Both the position numbers and the translations under genes were made by a program. From the IMG/VR virus record IMGVR_UViG_3300048447_000446, positions 1-20,999 of that record: a DNA stretch of 20,999 nucleotides. The stretch is one strand, 5' to 3'. The notes beneath the pieces were generated by a model. The model ran no database searches, was not told where the DNA came from, and saw nothing but the letters and a program-made list of their open reading frames with translations. This DNA comes from a virus. How positions within the stretch are numbered: position 1 is the first letter of the stretch; every line of letters starts with the position of its first letter. Below, piece by piece: positions 14,467-20,999 of this stretch.

Positions 14467-14496
14467 ACTTTAAACCCTACACAAGCCCTTTAAAGT
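14467..14496 (+). repeat. 8-bp dyad upstream of the protease gene
   Basis: ACTTTAAA (14467-14474) and TTTAAAGT (14489-14496) are perfect inverted repeats with a 14-base spacer and 22-bp centre spacing, about two helical turns. It could be an operator for a dimeric regulator or a leader hairpin in the late transcript. Confidence 0.5.
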
Positions 14497-14548
14497 CTTT
14501 AACCCACGCTAAATCCCGCTAGCCTCCCCCGCCCCCGATCATGGGGGC

Positions 14549-15640
14549 ATGACTACACAAAGCCTTCACCCCAAGCCCCGCGTTGCCGTTTGCGCCCTCA
14601 GCGTGCAAACCACCAACGACAAAACGCGCCTGATGCCTGCTGGCACCTTCCACGCACCGCGTGGGGCTGCTGAAGGCACTGGCCCCTGGCACCTGTCTGC
14701 CGAAGCGGCTCAAGCGATTATCAAACTGGCCGCTGGGCGCAGTACTGATATTGCCCTCGACTACGAACACCAAACCCTTTACGCCGAGAAGAACGGCAAG
14801 CCCGCGCCTGCATCCGGCTGGCTAGACCCGCGCTCGCTTGAATGGCGGGAAGATGGCCTCTACGGCTCCATTACCTGGACAGCCGCCGCTAGCGCAGCAA
14901 TCGACGCCAATGAATACCGCTACCTCTCCCCCGTATTCCCCTACGACGCCAACGGTGTGCCGTTAGACCTGCTGCACCTGGCATTAACCAACACCCCCGC
15001 CATTGATGAGGGCGCGGCGCAGCTGGCCGCCGCTCGGATGGCGATTGCCCATGACGTCACTAATGACGCCCAGGAGATCGACACCGTGAAACGTGAACAA
15101 CTGATTGCCACGCTCGGCTTGGCCACCGATGCCACCGACGAACAGATCGACACCGCCATCGCCGCACTGAAAGCCGCCAAGGCAGATGCCGACGCCTTCC
15201 GCACCGCGTTAGGTGCCAAAGACGACGCGAAGCCAGCGGAAGCCGTGGCCGCGCTCAAGGCCTCCAGTGCAGCAGCCCCTGCCGATATGAGCCAGTACGT
15301 ACCTGTTGAGGTGTACCAGGAAGCCACCCAGCAACTGGCCGCGCTCAAGTCAGGCAGTGAGACCGCTGAGCTTGACGCGTTGATCAAGGAAGGTTTGGAA
15401 GATGGCCGCATCCCCGGCCAGAAAACGGCGGACTGGCTACGTAAGAGCGGCCTAGCCGCATGCAAAGCTCATCTGGCCGAAGCGCCCAGCATCGCCGCAC
15501 TGAAAACTACCCAGACCCAGGGCAAGCCCCCAGAAGGCATCGAGACCAAAGGCGACGGCAAGCTAAACGAGACCGAGCTGGCGGTGTGCAAGGCGATGGG
15601 CCTAGCGCCCGAGCAGTACCGCGCCGCCAACCCAGCGTAA
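14549..15640 (+). CDS. Prohead protease with C-terminal scaffold region (Mu gpI-like)
   Basis: A 363-aa protein of the Mu-like protease I family. The protease domain covers about residues 1-165, with conserved DYEHQT (71-76), APASGWLD (86-93), YRYLSPVF (123-130) and ALTNTPAI (145-152). It matures the prohead by cleaving scaffold. Residues 180-363 are helical, Ala/Lys/Glu-rich and scaffold-like. The start ATG 14549 is preceded only by a G-run, so initiation may be weak. Two bases alternate with internal scaffold synthesis (see the entry at 15086). It matches Mu gene order apart from the cassette inserted before it. Confidence 0.9.
   Translation: MTTQSLHPKPRVAVCALSVQTTNDKTRLMPAGTFHAPRGAAEGTGPWHLSAEAAQAIIKLAAGRSTDIALDYEHQTLYAEKNGKPAPASGWLDPRSLEWREDGLYGSITWTAAASAAIDANEYRYLSPVFPYDANGVPLDLLHLALTNTPAIDEGAAQLAAARMAIAHDVTNDAQEIDTVKREQLIATLGLATDATDEQIDTAIAALKAAKADADAFRTALGAKDDAKPAEAVAALKASSAAAPADMSQYVPVEVYQEATQQLAALKSGSETAELDALIKEGLEDGRIPGQKTADWLRKSGLAACKAHLAEAPSIAALKTTQTQGKPPEGIETKGDGKLNETELAVCKAMGLAPEQYRAANPA
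15086..15640 (+). CDS. Scaffold protein from an in-frame internal start (Mu gpZ-like)
   Basis: Within the protease gene, GTG 15086 (codon 180) is in frame and lies nine bases after AGGAG (15072-15076), just past the end of the protease domain. Initiation there would give a 184-aa helical protein beginning MKREQLIATLGLATDATDEQ. In Mu the scaffold gpZ is made the same way from the 3' part of gene I. The motif and analogy support it; expression is not proven. Confidence 0.65.
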   Translation: MKREQLIATLGLATDATDEQIDTAIAALKAAKADADAFRTALGAKDDAKPAEAVAALKASSAAAPADMSQYVPVEVYQEATQQLAALKSGSETAELDALIKEGLEDGRIPGQKTADWLRKSGLAACKAHLAEAPSIAALKTTQTQGKPPEGIETKGDGKLNETELAVCKAMGLAPEQYRAANPA

Positions 15641-15676
15641 CGGCTGGAACTACTCCACACGCAAGAGGACACGCAC

Positions 15677-16114
15677 GTGACCGCTGCAACCCAAAACCGA
15701 AACACCCCGCACCGCTTGGGCTTGTCTCGTGGCCATCTGGTCGCGGCGGCAACCGAGTGCTTCGCGGGCACCATCGCCGTCATCAATGCCGATGGCTTTA
15801 CCGAGCCAGGCACCACGGCCATCGGCCTCGTCGCTGCCGGTGTGTTTGAGCACTACCAGGACAACACGGCAGGCGCGGACGGCGACCAAGTCGTGGAAGT
15901 GAAACGCGGCAACTTCCGCCTGGATAACTCTGCGGGTACTGACGAGATCACCGCTGCTGACATCGGCCAGGTTTGCTACATCGTCGATAACCAGACGGTA
16001 GCTAAAACCGACGGCACCGCGACTCGCTCCCCCGCTGGCATTGTCGACGACGTCGACGACGCAGGCGTGTGGGTCAACATCGACCCGACTAACGGCGTGG
16101 CCGCTAGCGCGTAA
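15677..16114 (+). CDS. Head decoration-like structural protein
   Basis: A 145-aa protein starting at GTG 15677 behind AAGAGGA. It is Gly/Ala/Val/Asp-rich and beta-like, with segments GTIAVINADGFTEPGT, GNFRLDNSAGTDEIT and GQVCYIVDNQTVAKT, typical of small phage capsid decoration or stabilising proteins. It lies between the protease/scaffold and the major capsid, where such proteins are encoded. It should bind the outside of the capsid lattice; that assignment is by pattern and position. Confidence 0.72.
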   Translation: MTAATQNRNTPHRLGLSRGHLVAAATECFAGTIAVINADGFTEPGTTAIGLVAAGVFEHYQDNTAGADGDQVVEVKRGNFRLDNSAGTDEITAADIGQVCYIVDNQTVAKTDGTATRSPAGIVDDVDDAGVWVNIDPTNGVAASA

Positions 16115-16128
16115 TAAGGACTGCCTAC

Positions 16129-17031
16129 ATGAATCTTACCCAAGCCAATTTGAAGGTGCTGTTTCAGGCCTACAACACGTCGTTTCAGCAGGGCTTTAGC
16201 TCAATGGGCGAACAGGGCGCGCTCTACGAGCAGTTCTGCACCACCGTGCCCAGCACCACTGCCGTGGAAGTGTACCCGTTCCTCAAGAGCCTGCCGCGCA
16301 TGCGCGAATGGTTGGGCGATCGCGTCATCCACTCGCTCGAAGGTGCCGGGTTCAGCATCAAGAACCGCAAGTTCGAGCTGACCGAAGGCGTCTCACGGGA
16401 TGCTGTGGAAGACGACACCTACGGTTTGTGGTCGCCGGTCTTCCAAGAGTTTGGCCGCTCCAGTCGTGAGCACCCCAACGAACTCGCCGTGGAAGTGCTG
16501 GAGCAAAACCCGGAGTGCTACGACGGCCAGCCGCTGTTCGATGCCGACCACCCAGTGCTGGATAAGTCAGGCAAAGAGATCTCCGTCAGTAACGACATGG
16601 GCGGCACAGGCGATGCCTGGTATGTCATGGATCTGACTCGCGTGATCAAGCCGATCGTGTTCCAGAAGCGCCGTGATTACAACTTCCGCTCCATTACCGA
16701 TCTCAACGACACGCAAGTGTTCATGACCGACAACTTCGTGTTCGGTGTAGATGCTCGCGTGAACGCCGGTGCGGGCCTCTGGCAGCTAGTCGTGCGCTCT
16801 CGCCAGCCGTTCACTGCTGAGAATTATGAGGCAGCACGCCAAGCGTTAACTGCGATGAAAGGCGACTACGAACGCCCGCTCGCGCTGCGCCACTCGCACA
16901 CCATGGTGCCCAACTCCATGGAAGGGGCTGCCCGTGCCGTACTGCAAAGCCAGTTGGCCGCCGGTGGTGAAACCAACAAATGGGCCAACACCTCAACGCT
17001 GGTGCTGAATCCCTGGTTAACCAGCGCTTAA
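16129..17031 (+). CDS. Major capsid protein (Mu gpT-like)
   Basis: A 300-aa protein of the Mu-like gpT major head family. The opening MNLTQANLKVLFQAYNTSFQ and the central EVLEQNPECYDGQPLFDADH segment (about 124-143) are characteristic, and length is normal. It should be the most abundant late protein, assembling the icosahedral shell around scaffold. AAGGA eight bases upstream sets the start. A strong 12-bp hairpin follows the stop at 17052-17079. Confidence 0.94.
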   Translation: MNLTQANLKVLFQAYNTSFQQGFSSMGEQGALYEQFCTTVPSTTAVEVYPFLKSLPRMREWLGDRVIHSLEGAGFSIKNRKFELTEGVSRDAVEDDTYGLWSPVFQEFGRSSREHPNELAVEVLEQNPECYDGQPLFDADHPVLDKSGKEISVSNDMGGTGDAWYVMDLTRVIKPIVFQKRRDYNFRSITDLNDTQVFMTDNFVFGVDARVNAGAGLWQLVVRSRQPFTAENYEAARQALTAMKGDYERPLALRHSHTMVPNSMEGAARAVLQSQLAAGGETNKWANTSTLVLNPWLTSA

Positions 17032-17051
17032 CGGCACGTTAAAACGTCTAT

Positions 17052-17079
17052 CGCCGTGCCTGCTTAGGCGGGCACGGCG
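17052..17079 (+). terminator. 12-bp hairpin after the capsid gene
   Basis: CGCCGTGCCTGC (17052-17063) pairs with GCGGGCACGGCG (17068-17079, one T-G wobble) around the loop TTAG. No T-run follows, so it may protect or process the capsid mRNA 3' end or dampen downstream expression rather than terminate fully. Confidence 0.6.
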
Positions 17080-17096
17080 CAACGGAGAGCACCCCC

Positions 17097-17498
17097 ATGA
17101 CCACACGCAAACAAAGCGCCGCTGCCAAGGCCAAGCAAGAAGCCGAACCGAATACATCACCTGGCCAGGGAGCCAAGGAAATACCACCAGAGGATGTGGC
17201 CAAGGATCTGGCCGCCAAGGACGGCACCACTACGGAAGTCAAGGGCAGCACGGTAACTGGCGACGGCACCGGCAAGGCACTGCCGCCGATCAATGAGCTG
17301 CCAGGCGTTTTCGTGCGGACAAAGCGCCGCATCAAAAGCCGCCGCCGCGCTGGCTTCCGCTTCAACCGCTCGGGCATGGGTATTGCCCTGGAGCTGCTCA
17401 GCGAAGAGCAGCTCCAGCAACTGCGCGATGACCCAGCCCTGGAGGTGGAAGACTGCACCTTCCCGCTGGATGAAGCGACCAGCGAGCCAGAGGCCTAA
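17097..17498 (+). CDS. Mu gp35/HI1506-like protein
   Basis: A 133-aa protein whose C-terminal half matches the HI1506-related family found after the capsid gene in Mu-like prophages. It shows VRTKRRIKSRRRAGFRFNRS (about 73-92), then ALELLSEEQLQQLRDDPALEV. The N-terminal 60 residues are Lys/Thr/Gly-rich and probably disordered. GGAGAG (17084-17089) supports the start. A head or head-tail role is presumed from position; the function is not established. Confidence 0.82.
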   Translation: MTTRKQSAAAKAKQEAEPNTSPGQGAKEIPPEDVAKDLAAKDGTTTEVKGSTVTGDGTGKALPPINELPGVFVRTKRRIKSRRRAGFRFNRSGMGIALELLSEEQLQQLRDDPALEVEDCTFPLDEATSEPEA

Positions 17499-17501
17499 CC
17501 C

Positions 17502-17909
17502 ATGCCGTATTGCACGAAAGCGGATCTCATCGAACGGTTTAGCGAAGGAGAGCTGCTCGCCATCGCCCATGACGCCACTGGCGCCATTGATGACGCTGCC
17601 GTCGAGCGCGCTTGTGACGATGCCAGCGGTGAGATCGACGGCTACGTCAGCGCGGCGGGCTACCAAGTGCCGCTCTCTTCGGTGACTCGCATCGTGACCG
17701 CGTACGCCTGCGACATCGCCCGCTACCGGCTGTACGACGAACACGCTAGCGAGCAGGTGCAGAAGCGCTACGACGACGCGGTGAAGTTCCTGCGCTCGGT
17801 CTCGCGTGGCGAGGTCAAGCTGGGCATCTCCACCGGCCCTTCATCCAGCAGCGCAGGCAGCGTGCACATGAACCCAGGCCGCCAGGTGTTCAACGGCGGC
17901 GGTTTTTAG
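17502..17909 (+). CDS. DUF1320 head-tail connector (Mu gp36-like)
   Basis: A 135-aa protein of the DUF1320 family: YCTKADLIERFSEGELLAIA at the start, AVERACDDASGEIDGYVSAA in the middle and RIVTAYACDIARYRLYD before a helical end, matching gp6/Mu gp36-type connectors. These bind the portal vertex and form the adaptor ring. The last 30 residues are Ser/Gly-rich. It sits three bases after gp35 and shares its stop codon with the next ribosome-binding site. Confidence 0.9.
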   Translation: MPYCTKADLIERFSEGELLAIAHDATGAIDDAAVERACDDASGEIDGYVSAAGYQVPLSSVTRIVTAYACDIARYRLYDEHASEQVQKRYDDAVKFLRSVSRGEVKLGISTGPSSSSAGSVHMNPGRQVFNGGGF

Positions 17910-17918
17910 GAGATGGCC

Positions 17919-18224
17919 ATGAGTGCCAAACAGACCACTAAAGCAGCGCCCGAACAGAGTGCTGAGAAGACCGCGCCACCGCCACCACGGCCCCGTGAAG
18001 CCGTGTCGGTGCGGGTGAAGAACAAATCGCCCGGCGTTAAGCGTCAGGTGTGTGGCGTCATTTTCGACAACAGCTGGAAGCACATCACGCTGGATAACAA
18101 AGGCAGCGCCTATAAAGCGATTGCCCGTGATCCCGCCTTTGTGATGGAACCGCTGCCGTCGAGCGCGCCAAGCGGCGACCAGCTAACCGCTAGCAGTCAG
18201 CCGCCTGAGCAGGCGAAACGCTAA
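17919..18224 (+). CDS. Small hypothetical protein of the connector region
   Basis: A 101-aa protein. ATG 17919 is preferred over ATG 17913 because AGGAG (17908-17912) is six bases before it but touches the earlier ATG. The first 30 residues are Lys/Ala/Pro-rich and likely disordered (APPPPRPRE). The core VKNKSPGVKRQVCGVIFDNS...HITLD looks like a small beta domain. It lies between the DUF1320 and DUF1834-like genes, so a head-completion or tail-related role is presumed. It overlaps the next gene by TAATG. Confidence 0.7.
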   Translation: MSAKQTTKAAPEQSAEKTAPPPPRPREAVSVRVKNKSPGVKRQVCGVIFDNSWKHITLDNKGSAYKAIARDPAFVMEPLPSSAPSGDQLTASSQPPEQAKR

Positions 18225-18625
18225 TGCTCTCGCTCACGCCCTGGTTAGCACGGCTCAACGCCCTGGATGGCCCCACGGTACAGCTGGCTGCCGATGTAGA
18301 TGCTGCCCAAAGCGTTAAAGCGAACCCCAGCCGGATGCTGGTGCTAGGGCGTGAAACCGTCACTCACCAAGACATGAGCAACGGAGCCGATCACCTGGTG
18401 CGGCCCGAGGTATTACTCGTCACCGGTATTCAGCGGCGCAACATGCCGCTAGGTAATACCGATGATGAGTTAGCAACGCTGCGCGAGCCGATGCTGAACA
18501 GCCTGATCAACTGGATACCCGACGACTGCGACAGCGCCATCAAATGGCAGCGCGGCCAAATCCTCAGCTTAAAGAGTCACGCCCTTTTCTGGGTCGACGT
18601 ATTCACCACTGAATACCGGTGGTAG
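18224..18625 (+). CDS. DUF1834/gp37-like tail terminator protein
   Basis: A 133-aa protein matching the Mu gp37 (DUF1834) / tail-terminator type: N-terminal LTPWLARLNAL, central RPEVLLVTGIQRRNM and a C-terminal HALFWVDVFTTEYRW. Such proteins cap the tail tube and join it to the connector. Its one-base TAATG overlap couples it to the preceding gene. From the next gene on, the tail resembles a siphovirus rather than the contractile Mu tail. Confidence 0.78.
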   Translation: MLSLTPWLARLNALDGPTVQLAADVDAAQSVKANPSRMLVLGRETVTHQDMSNGADHLVRPEVLLVTGIQRRNMPLGNTDDELATLREPMLNSLINWIPDDCDSAIKWQRGQILSLKSHALFWVDVFTTEYRW

Positions 18626-18636
18626 GAGAACGAACC

Positions 18637-19572
18637 GTGAGTATGAAAACGAACCGCCGGGCGCTCAGAGTCGCCCTGGAATCTGAATACAACGACGGCA
18701 CCACCACCCCGGACGCCGCCACTAAGGCCGTGTTAGCGCGTGAAATCACGGCAACGCCGCTGGCCGGTAACAACATCGAGCGTAACTTCGTGCGCCCGTA
18801 CTACGGTAACTCACCGCAGGCACCGGGAGAGAAGCACGTCCAGGTGGTCGTGGAAGTCGAGCTGAACACCAGCGGTGAGCTGGGCACCCCTCCCCCTTGG
18901 GGCACGATGCTGCGCGCCTGCGGTTGGAGCGAAGTGATTGCGGTAGGTGAAAGCGTCACCTACTCACCCGTGTCTGATGACGAAGACTCGTGTGTGTTCT
19001 TCGCCCACATGGATGGCAACTTGCACAAGGGTCGCGGTGCACGCGGCACACCAGAATTCACGCTCAATGGTAACGGCATTCCTGTCATTCGCTTCACGCT
19101 TTACGGGCTGATTAGCCCTGTGACGCAAGAAGAGTTGCCCGCCGTCACGCTGACCCAGTGGAAGAAAGCGCTGGTGGTCAACAGCACGAACACCGAACAG
19201 CTCAGCTTCATGGGGGCCACCGTCCCGTTCAGCCAGTTCAGCCTGAACATGGCGGGTCAAGTGGAGCACATGTCCGAAATTATTGGTGGTGCCGATATCG
19301 AGATTACCGGGCGCGGCCCCTCCGGCACGCTGCAAATCGAAGACCCCGGCGTGGGCGTCAAGGACTACTTCGCGGTACACCAGAACGCAGAGACCGGGGT
19401 GCTCACGCTCACCCACGGCAAAACCCCCGGCAACATCATTGAGTTCAACATGCCCTCGGTGGGCATCGAAGCGCCCACCTACGCCGATGTGAAAGGCAAG
19501 CAGATGTTGAGCATCAACTACATGCCCGAGCCGGTCGACGGTAACGACGAAGTGACCATCGTCGTCAAATAA
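18637..19572 (+). CDS. Tail tube protein, long flexible-tail type
   Basis: A 311-aa protein from GTG 18637, six bases after AGGAGAA (18624-18630); ATG 18643 is the alternative. The N-terminal MKTNRRALRVALESEYNDGT and ITATPLAGNNIERNFVRPYY, the ARGTPEFTLNGNGIPVIRFTL segment's repeat-like beta pattern and the SVGIEAPTYADVKGKQMLSI end are typical of phage tail tube proteins. No sheath gene is present between it and the connector genes, so the tail should be non-contractile. An 11-bp hairpin follows the stop. Confidence 0.82.
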   Translation: MSMKTNRRALRVALESEYNDGTTTPDAATKAVLAREITATPLAGNNIERNFVRPYYGNSPQAPGEKHVQVVVEVELNTSGELGTPPPWGTMLRACGWSEVIAVGESVTYSPVSDDEDSCVFFAHMDGNLHKGRGARGTPEFTLNGNGIPVIRFTLYGLISPVTQEELPAVTLTQWKKALVVNSTNTEQLSFMGATVPFSQFSLNMAGQVEHMSEIIGGADIEITGRGPSGTLQIEDPGVGVKDYFAVHQNAETGVLTLTHGKTPGNIIEFNMPSVGIEAPTYADVKGKQMLSINYMPEPVDGNDEVTIVVK

Positions 19573-19588
19573 ACCCTTTTACGACACA

Positions 19589-19614
19589 TTAACCGCTGCC
19601 TAAGCGGCGGTTAA
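19589..19614 (+). terminator. 11-bp hairpin after the tail-tube gene
   Basis: TTAACCGCTGC (19589-19599) pairs with GCGGCGGTTAA (19604-19614, one T-G wobble) around the loop CTAA. Its core GCCTAAGC is the reverse complement of GCTTAGGC in the hairpin after the capsid gene. No T-run follows; mRNA stabilisation or partial termination is likely. Confidence 0.6.
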
Positions 19615-19653
19615 CCAGCGTTTCAAGCGCGATTAAACCCAGGAGAAAGCCCC

Positions 19654-19977
19654 GTGTTCACAGTTAATACACGCCGCACCTACCAGTACCCCGTTAGCGT
19701 CACTATCTATGACGAAGAGGGCAAGGAGCACACCGGCAAGTTCAAGGCCATTTTCAAAGTCGTGCCAGAGGATGAGCTGCGTAACGCTGGGCCTGATGTC
19801 ACGTTGTTAGACCAAGTGCTGGTAGGGGTAGAAGAGATCTGCTTGCAAGACGATGCCGGCAAAACGCTAGAAGGCGCTGAACTGCTACATGCCGCCAAGA
19901 ATGACAGTTCTATTTGTGCAGCTATTCAAAGTGCCTATAGAGAGAGCATCCAAAAAAAGAACCGGGGGCGAATCTAG
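19654..19977 (+). CDS. Tail assembly chaperone, short form (lambda G-like)
   Basis: A 107-aa protein starting at GTG 19654 behind AGGAGAAAG. The N-terminal RTYQYPVSVTIYDEEGKEHTG and the VPEDELRNAGPD...LLDQVLVGVEEI core fit the phage tail assembly chaperone family. The gene ends near a slippery site and is read either to TAG 19975-19977 or into the next frame. By lambda precedent the short form predominates and coats the tape measure during tail assembly. It precedes the tape-measure gene, as usual. Confidence 0.85.
   Translation: MFTVNTRRTYQYPVSVTIYDEEGKEHTGKFKAIFKVVPEDELRNAGPDVTLLDQVLVGVEEICLQDDAGKTLEGAELLHAAKNDSSICAAIQSAYRESIQKKNRGRI
19953..19959 (+). promoter_or_regulatory. Programmed -1 frameshift site A_AAA_AAG
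   Basis: In the frame of the short chaperone the codons CAA AAA AAG make the heptamer A_AAA_AAG, the efficient bacterial -1 slippery sequence (as in E. coli dnaX). Shifting back one base opens a stop-free frame to 20342. A possible downstream stem pairs GGCTGGC (19982-19988) with GCCAGCC (20014-20020). Confidence 0.88.
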
Positions 19978-20342
19978 TCGAGGCTGGCAAGTACTGGGCT
20001 GAAGCCAGCAGTGGCCAGCCCAACTTGGTCAAGGAAGACCTCGCCGCCCTGGGCATCACCCTGGGCGGCGAACTAGCCGAAGAGGCCGAGGCAGAAGCCG
20101 AAGAGCCGGACGTGTTCGAGGTGTTACCCGAAAACTGGCAAGCCCTCGAAACCTTCCTCCGCTGCTCTCGGCAATGGCTCTTCAGGGGTATGGAAGGACA
20201 CCGAGAAGGGCTAGATGTGCAGGCCATTATCAGCGTCCTCAGCCTTTATGAACTGCCCCCTGCAGAAAAACTTGAGCGGCTGGATCAAGTACAACTCATC
20301 GAGCGCGGCGCGCTCAGCGTTATAAACCAACCCCGCAACTAA
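19959..20342 (+). CDS. C-terminal extension of the frameshifted chaperone (DUF1799, lambda T-like)
   Basis: After the -1 shift translation continues at GAA 19959 for 127 residues to TAA 20340-20342, giving a 229-aa fusion with 102 residues from the short form. The frame has no stop between the slip site and the end, and no good independent start. The segment WLFRGMEGHREGLDVQAI is characteristic of the DUF1799 family, usually encoded just before the tape measure as the T part of G-T. It should recruit tube protein to the chaperone-coated tape measure. An acidic run (EEAEAEAEE) links the two parts. Confidence 0.85.
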   Translation, partial: EPGANLVEAGKYWAEASSGQPNLVKEDLAALGITLGGELAEEAEAEAEEPDVFEVLPENWQALETFLRCSRQWLFRGMEGHREGLDVQAIISVLSLYELPPAEKLERLDQVQLIERGALSVINQPRN

Positions 20343-20343
20343 A

Positions 20344-20378
20344 CGTTAGAAGGACACACCGTGGCAAACAATCTAACG
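20344..20378 (+). promoter_or_regulatory. Inverted repeat enclosing the tape-measure ribosome-binding site
   Basis: CGTTAGA (20344-20350) and TCTAACG (20372-20378) are complementary and would form a hairpin whose loop holds the AGGA ribosome-binding site and GTG start at 20361. It may tune translation of the long tape-measure gene. A 7-bp stem with a 21-base loop is modest, so this is tentative. Confidence 0.35.
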
Positions 20379-20999
20379 CTTAGCGTCACCCTGACCGGCG
20401 ATGGGCGCCAGCTCTCGGGCACACTCAAAGATGCCCGGAATGACGTGCGGGAATTTGGCACCACCACCGAGCGGGAAAGCCGCAAAGCTGATACCGCGCT
20501 CACGGCACCAGGCCGGAGTGCGGTGACGGTCTCCGAACACCTACGCGATGCAGGCCGAGAGGCACGCACGTTTGGTACCGAAACCGCCCAAGGTGGGCGC
20601 GTGGCATCTCAGGCGCTGGCTCAAACCAGCGGCGAGGCGCAAACCGTCACCGGCCATTTAGATCAGCTAAGAATGGTAGCCGCAGGCGTAGGCGTTGCCC
20701 TGGCCACCATCGGTGCTCGTGACTTTGTAATGAATGCCTATGCCGCTGTTAGTAGCTCGCAGCAGCTTCAGGGGTCACTCAAAACGGTGACTGGGTCTAT
20801 TGAGAACGCCTCAGCAGCATGGAATACGCTGTTAGGTTTTGCCGCTGAAACCCCCTTCACGCTGGATCAATCAGTCCAAGCGTTTATTCGCATGCAGTCA
20901 CTCGGCTTAAACCCTAGCCTGGAAGCGCTGCGATCGTACGGCAACACCGCCTCTGCCATGGGTAAAGACATGATGCAGATGGTGGAGGCCGTCGCCGAT
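20361..20999 (+). CDS. Tape measure protein (partial, N-terminal part)
   Basis: The frame opens at GTG 20361 behind AAGGA and runs without a stop to the window edge (213 codons). The start (VANNLTLSVTLTGDGRQLSG) and the long helical, Ser/Ala/Gln/Glu-rich region are typical of siphophage tape measures. A tape-measure core begins near residue 95-130 (VAAGVGVALATIGARDFVMN). The MQSLGLNPSLEALRSYGNTA segment is also characteristic of the family. The protein sets tail length. The gene continues beyond the window. Confidence 0.88.
   Translation, partial: MANNLTLSVTLTGDGRQLSGTLKDARNDVREFGTTTERESRKADTALTAPGRSAVTVSEHLRDAGREARTFGTETAQGGRVASQALAQTSGEAQTVTGHLDQLRMVAAGVGVALATIGARDFVMNAYAAVSSSQQLQGSLKTVTGSIENASAAWNTLLGFAAETPFTLDQSVQAFIRMQSLGLNPSLEALRSYGNTASAMGKDMMQMVEAVAD

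Noticed and set aside
1-20999. Phage ends, attachment sites, tRNA genes, CRISPR arrays, insertion sequences
   Set aside because: None could be supported: the window begins and ends inside phage genes, no cloverleaf or regular repeat-spacer pattern was seen, and no transposase frame is complete in the window.

Overview
The window is the interior of a Mu-like (transposable) prophage or phage genome. Every convincing gene lies on the + strand. No tRNA, rRNA, CRISPR array or IS element is visible, and neither phage end nor an attachment site is inside the window. Most of the sequence is GC-rich (a sample line in the capsid gene is 37/60 G+C). The proteins resemble families from gammaproteobacterial Mu-like prophages. 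The host is probably a moderately GC-rich gammaproteobacterium, perhaps Halomonadaceae, but that is an impression from protein style, not a proven assignment.

Early/middle region (1-5362): after the tail end of an upstream gene (probably the transposition module) comes a tightly packed operon of small genes, many coupled by ATGA or TAATG overlaps. It holds an HTH/cysteine protein, a CPECG zinc-ribbon-like protein, DUF3164, several unknowns, a nine-cysteine protein, GemA (DUF1018) and Mor, the middle-operon activator. A small lipoprotein closes the block. Two candidate intrinsic terminators follow at about 5383-5400 and 5494-5519.

Lysis and packaging (5615-12588): an M15 endolysin, a 3TM holin and a DUF2730 membrane coiled-coil protein precede the Mu gp26-, gp27- and gp28-like genes (winged-helix protein, small and large terminase). 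The portal (DUF935), MuF/gp30 head protein and virion morphogenesis protein (gpG/gp31) come next. The MuF protein carries an extra C-terminal domain that resembles the phage-borne BECR-type nuclease domains.

Inserted cassette (12589-14296): two visibly AT-rich genes, an unrecognised 340-aa soluble protein and a four-helix membrane protein, sit between the gp31-like and protease genes. They look like a moron and are the best candidate here for an undescribed phage-encoded system. The 252-bp gap after them has a spaced direct repeat and a dyad and may hold the late promoter corresponding to Mu P_I.

Head and tail (14549-20999): protease with an internal scaffold start, decoration-like protein, major capsid (gpT), gp35-, gp36- and gp37-like connectors, then a switch to a siphovirus-type tail. 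That tail has a tube protein, a G/GT-type chaperone pair joined by a clear -1 frameshift at A_AAA_AAG, and a tape-measure gene running off the end. The phage is therefore a Mu-type transposition/head module joined to a long flexible-tail module, as in B3/D3112-like phages. Conspicuous hairpins follow the capsid and tail-tube genes.
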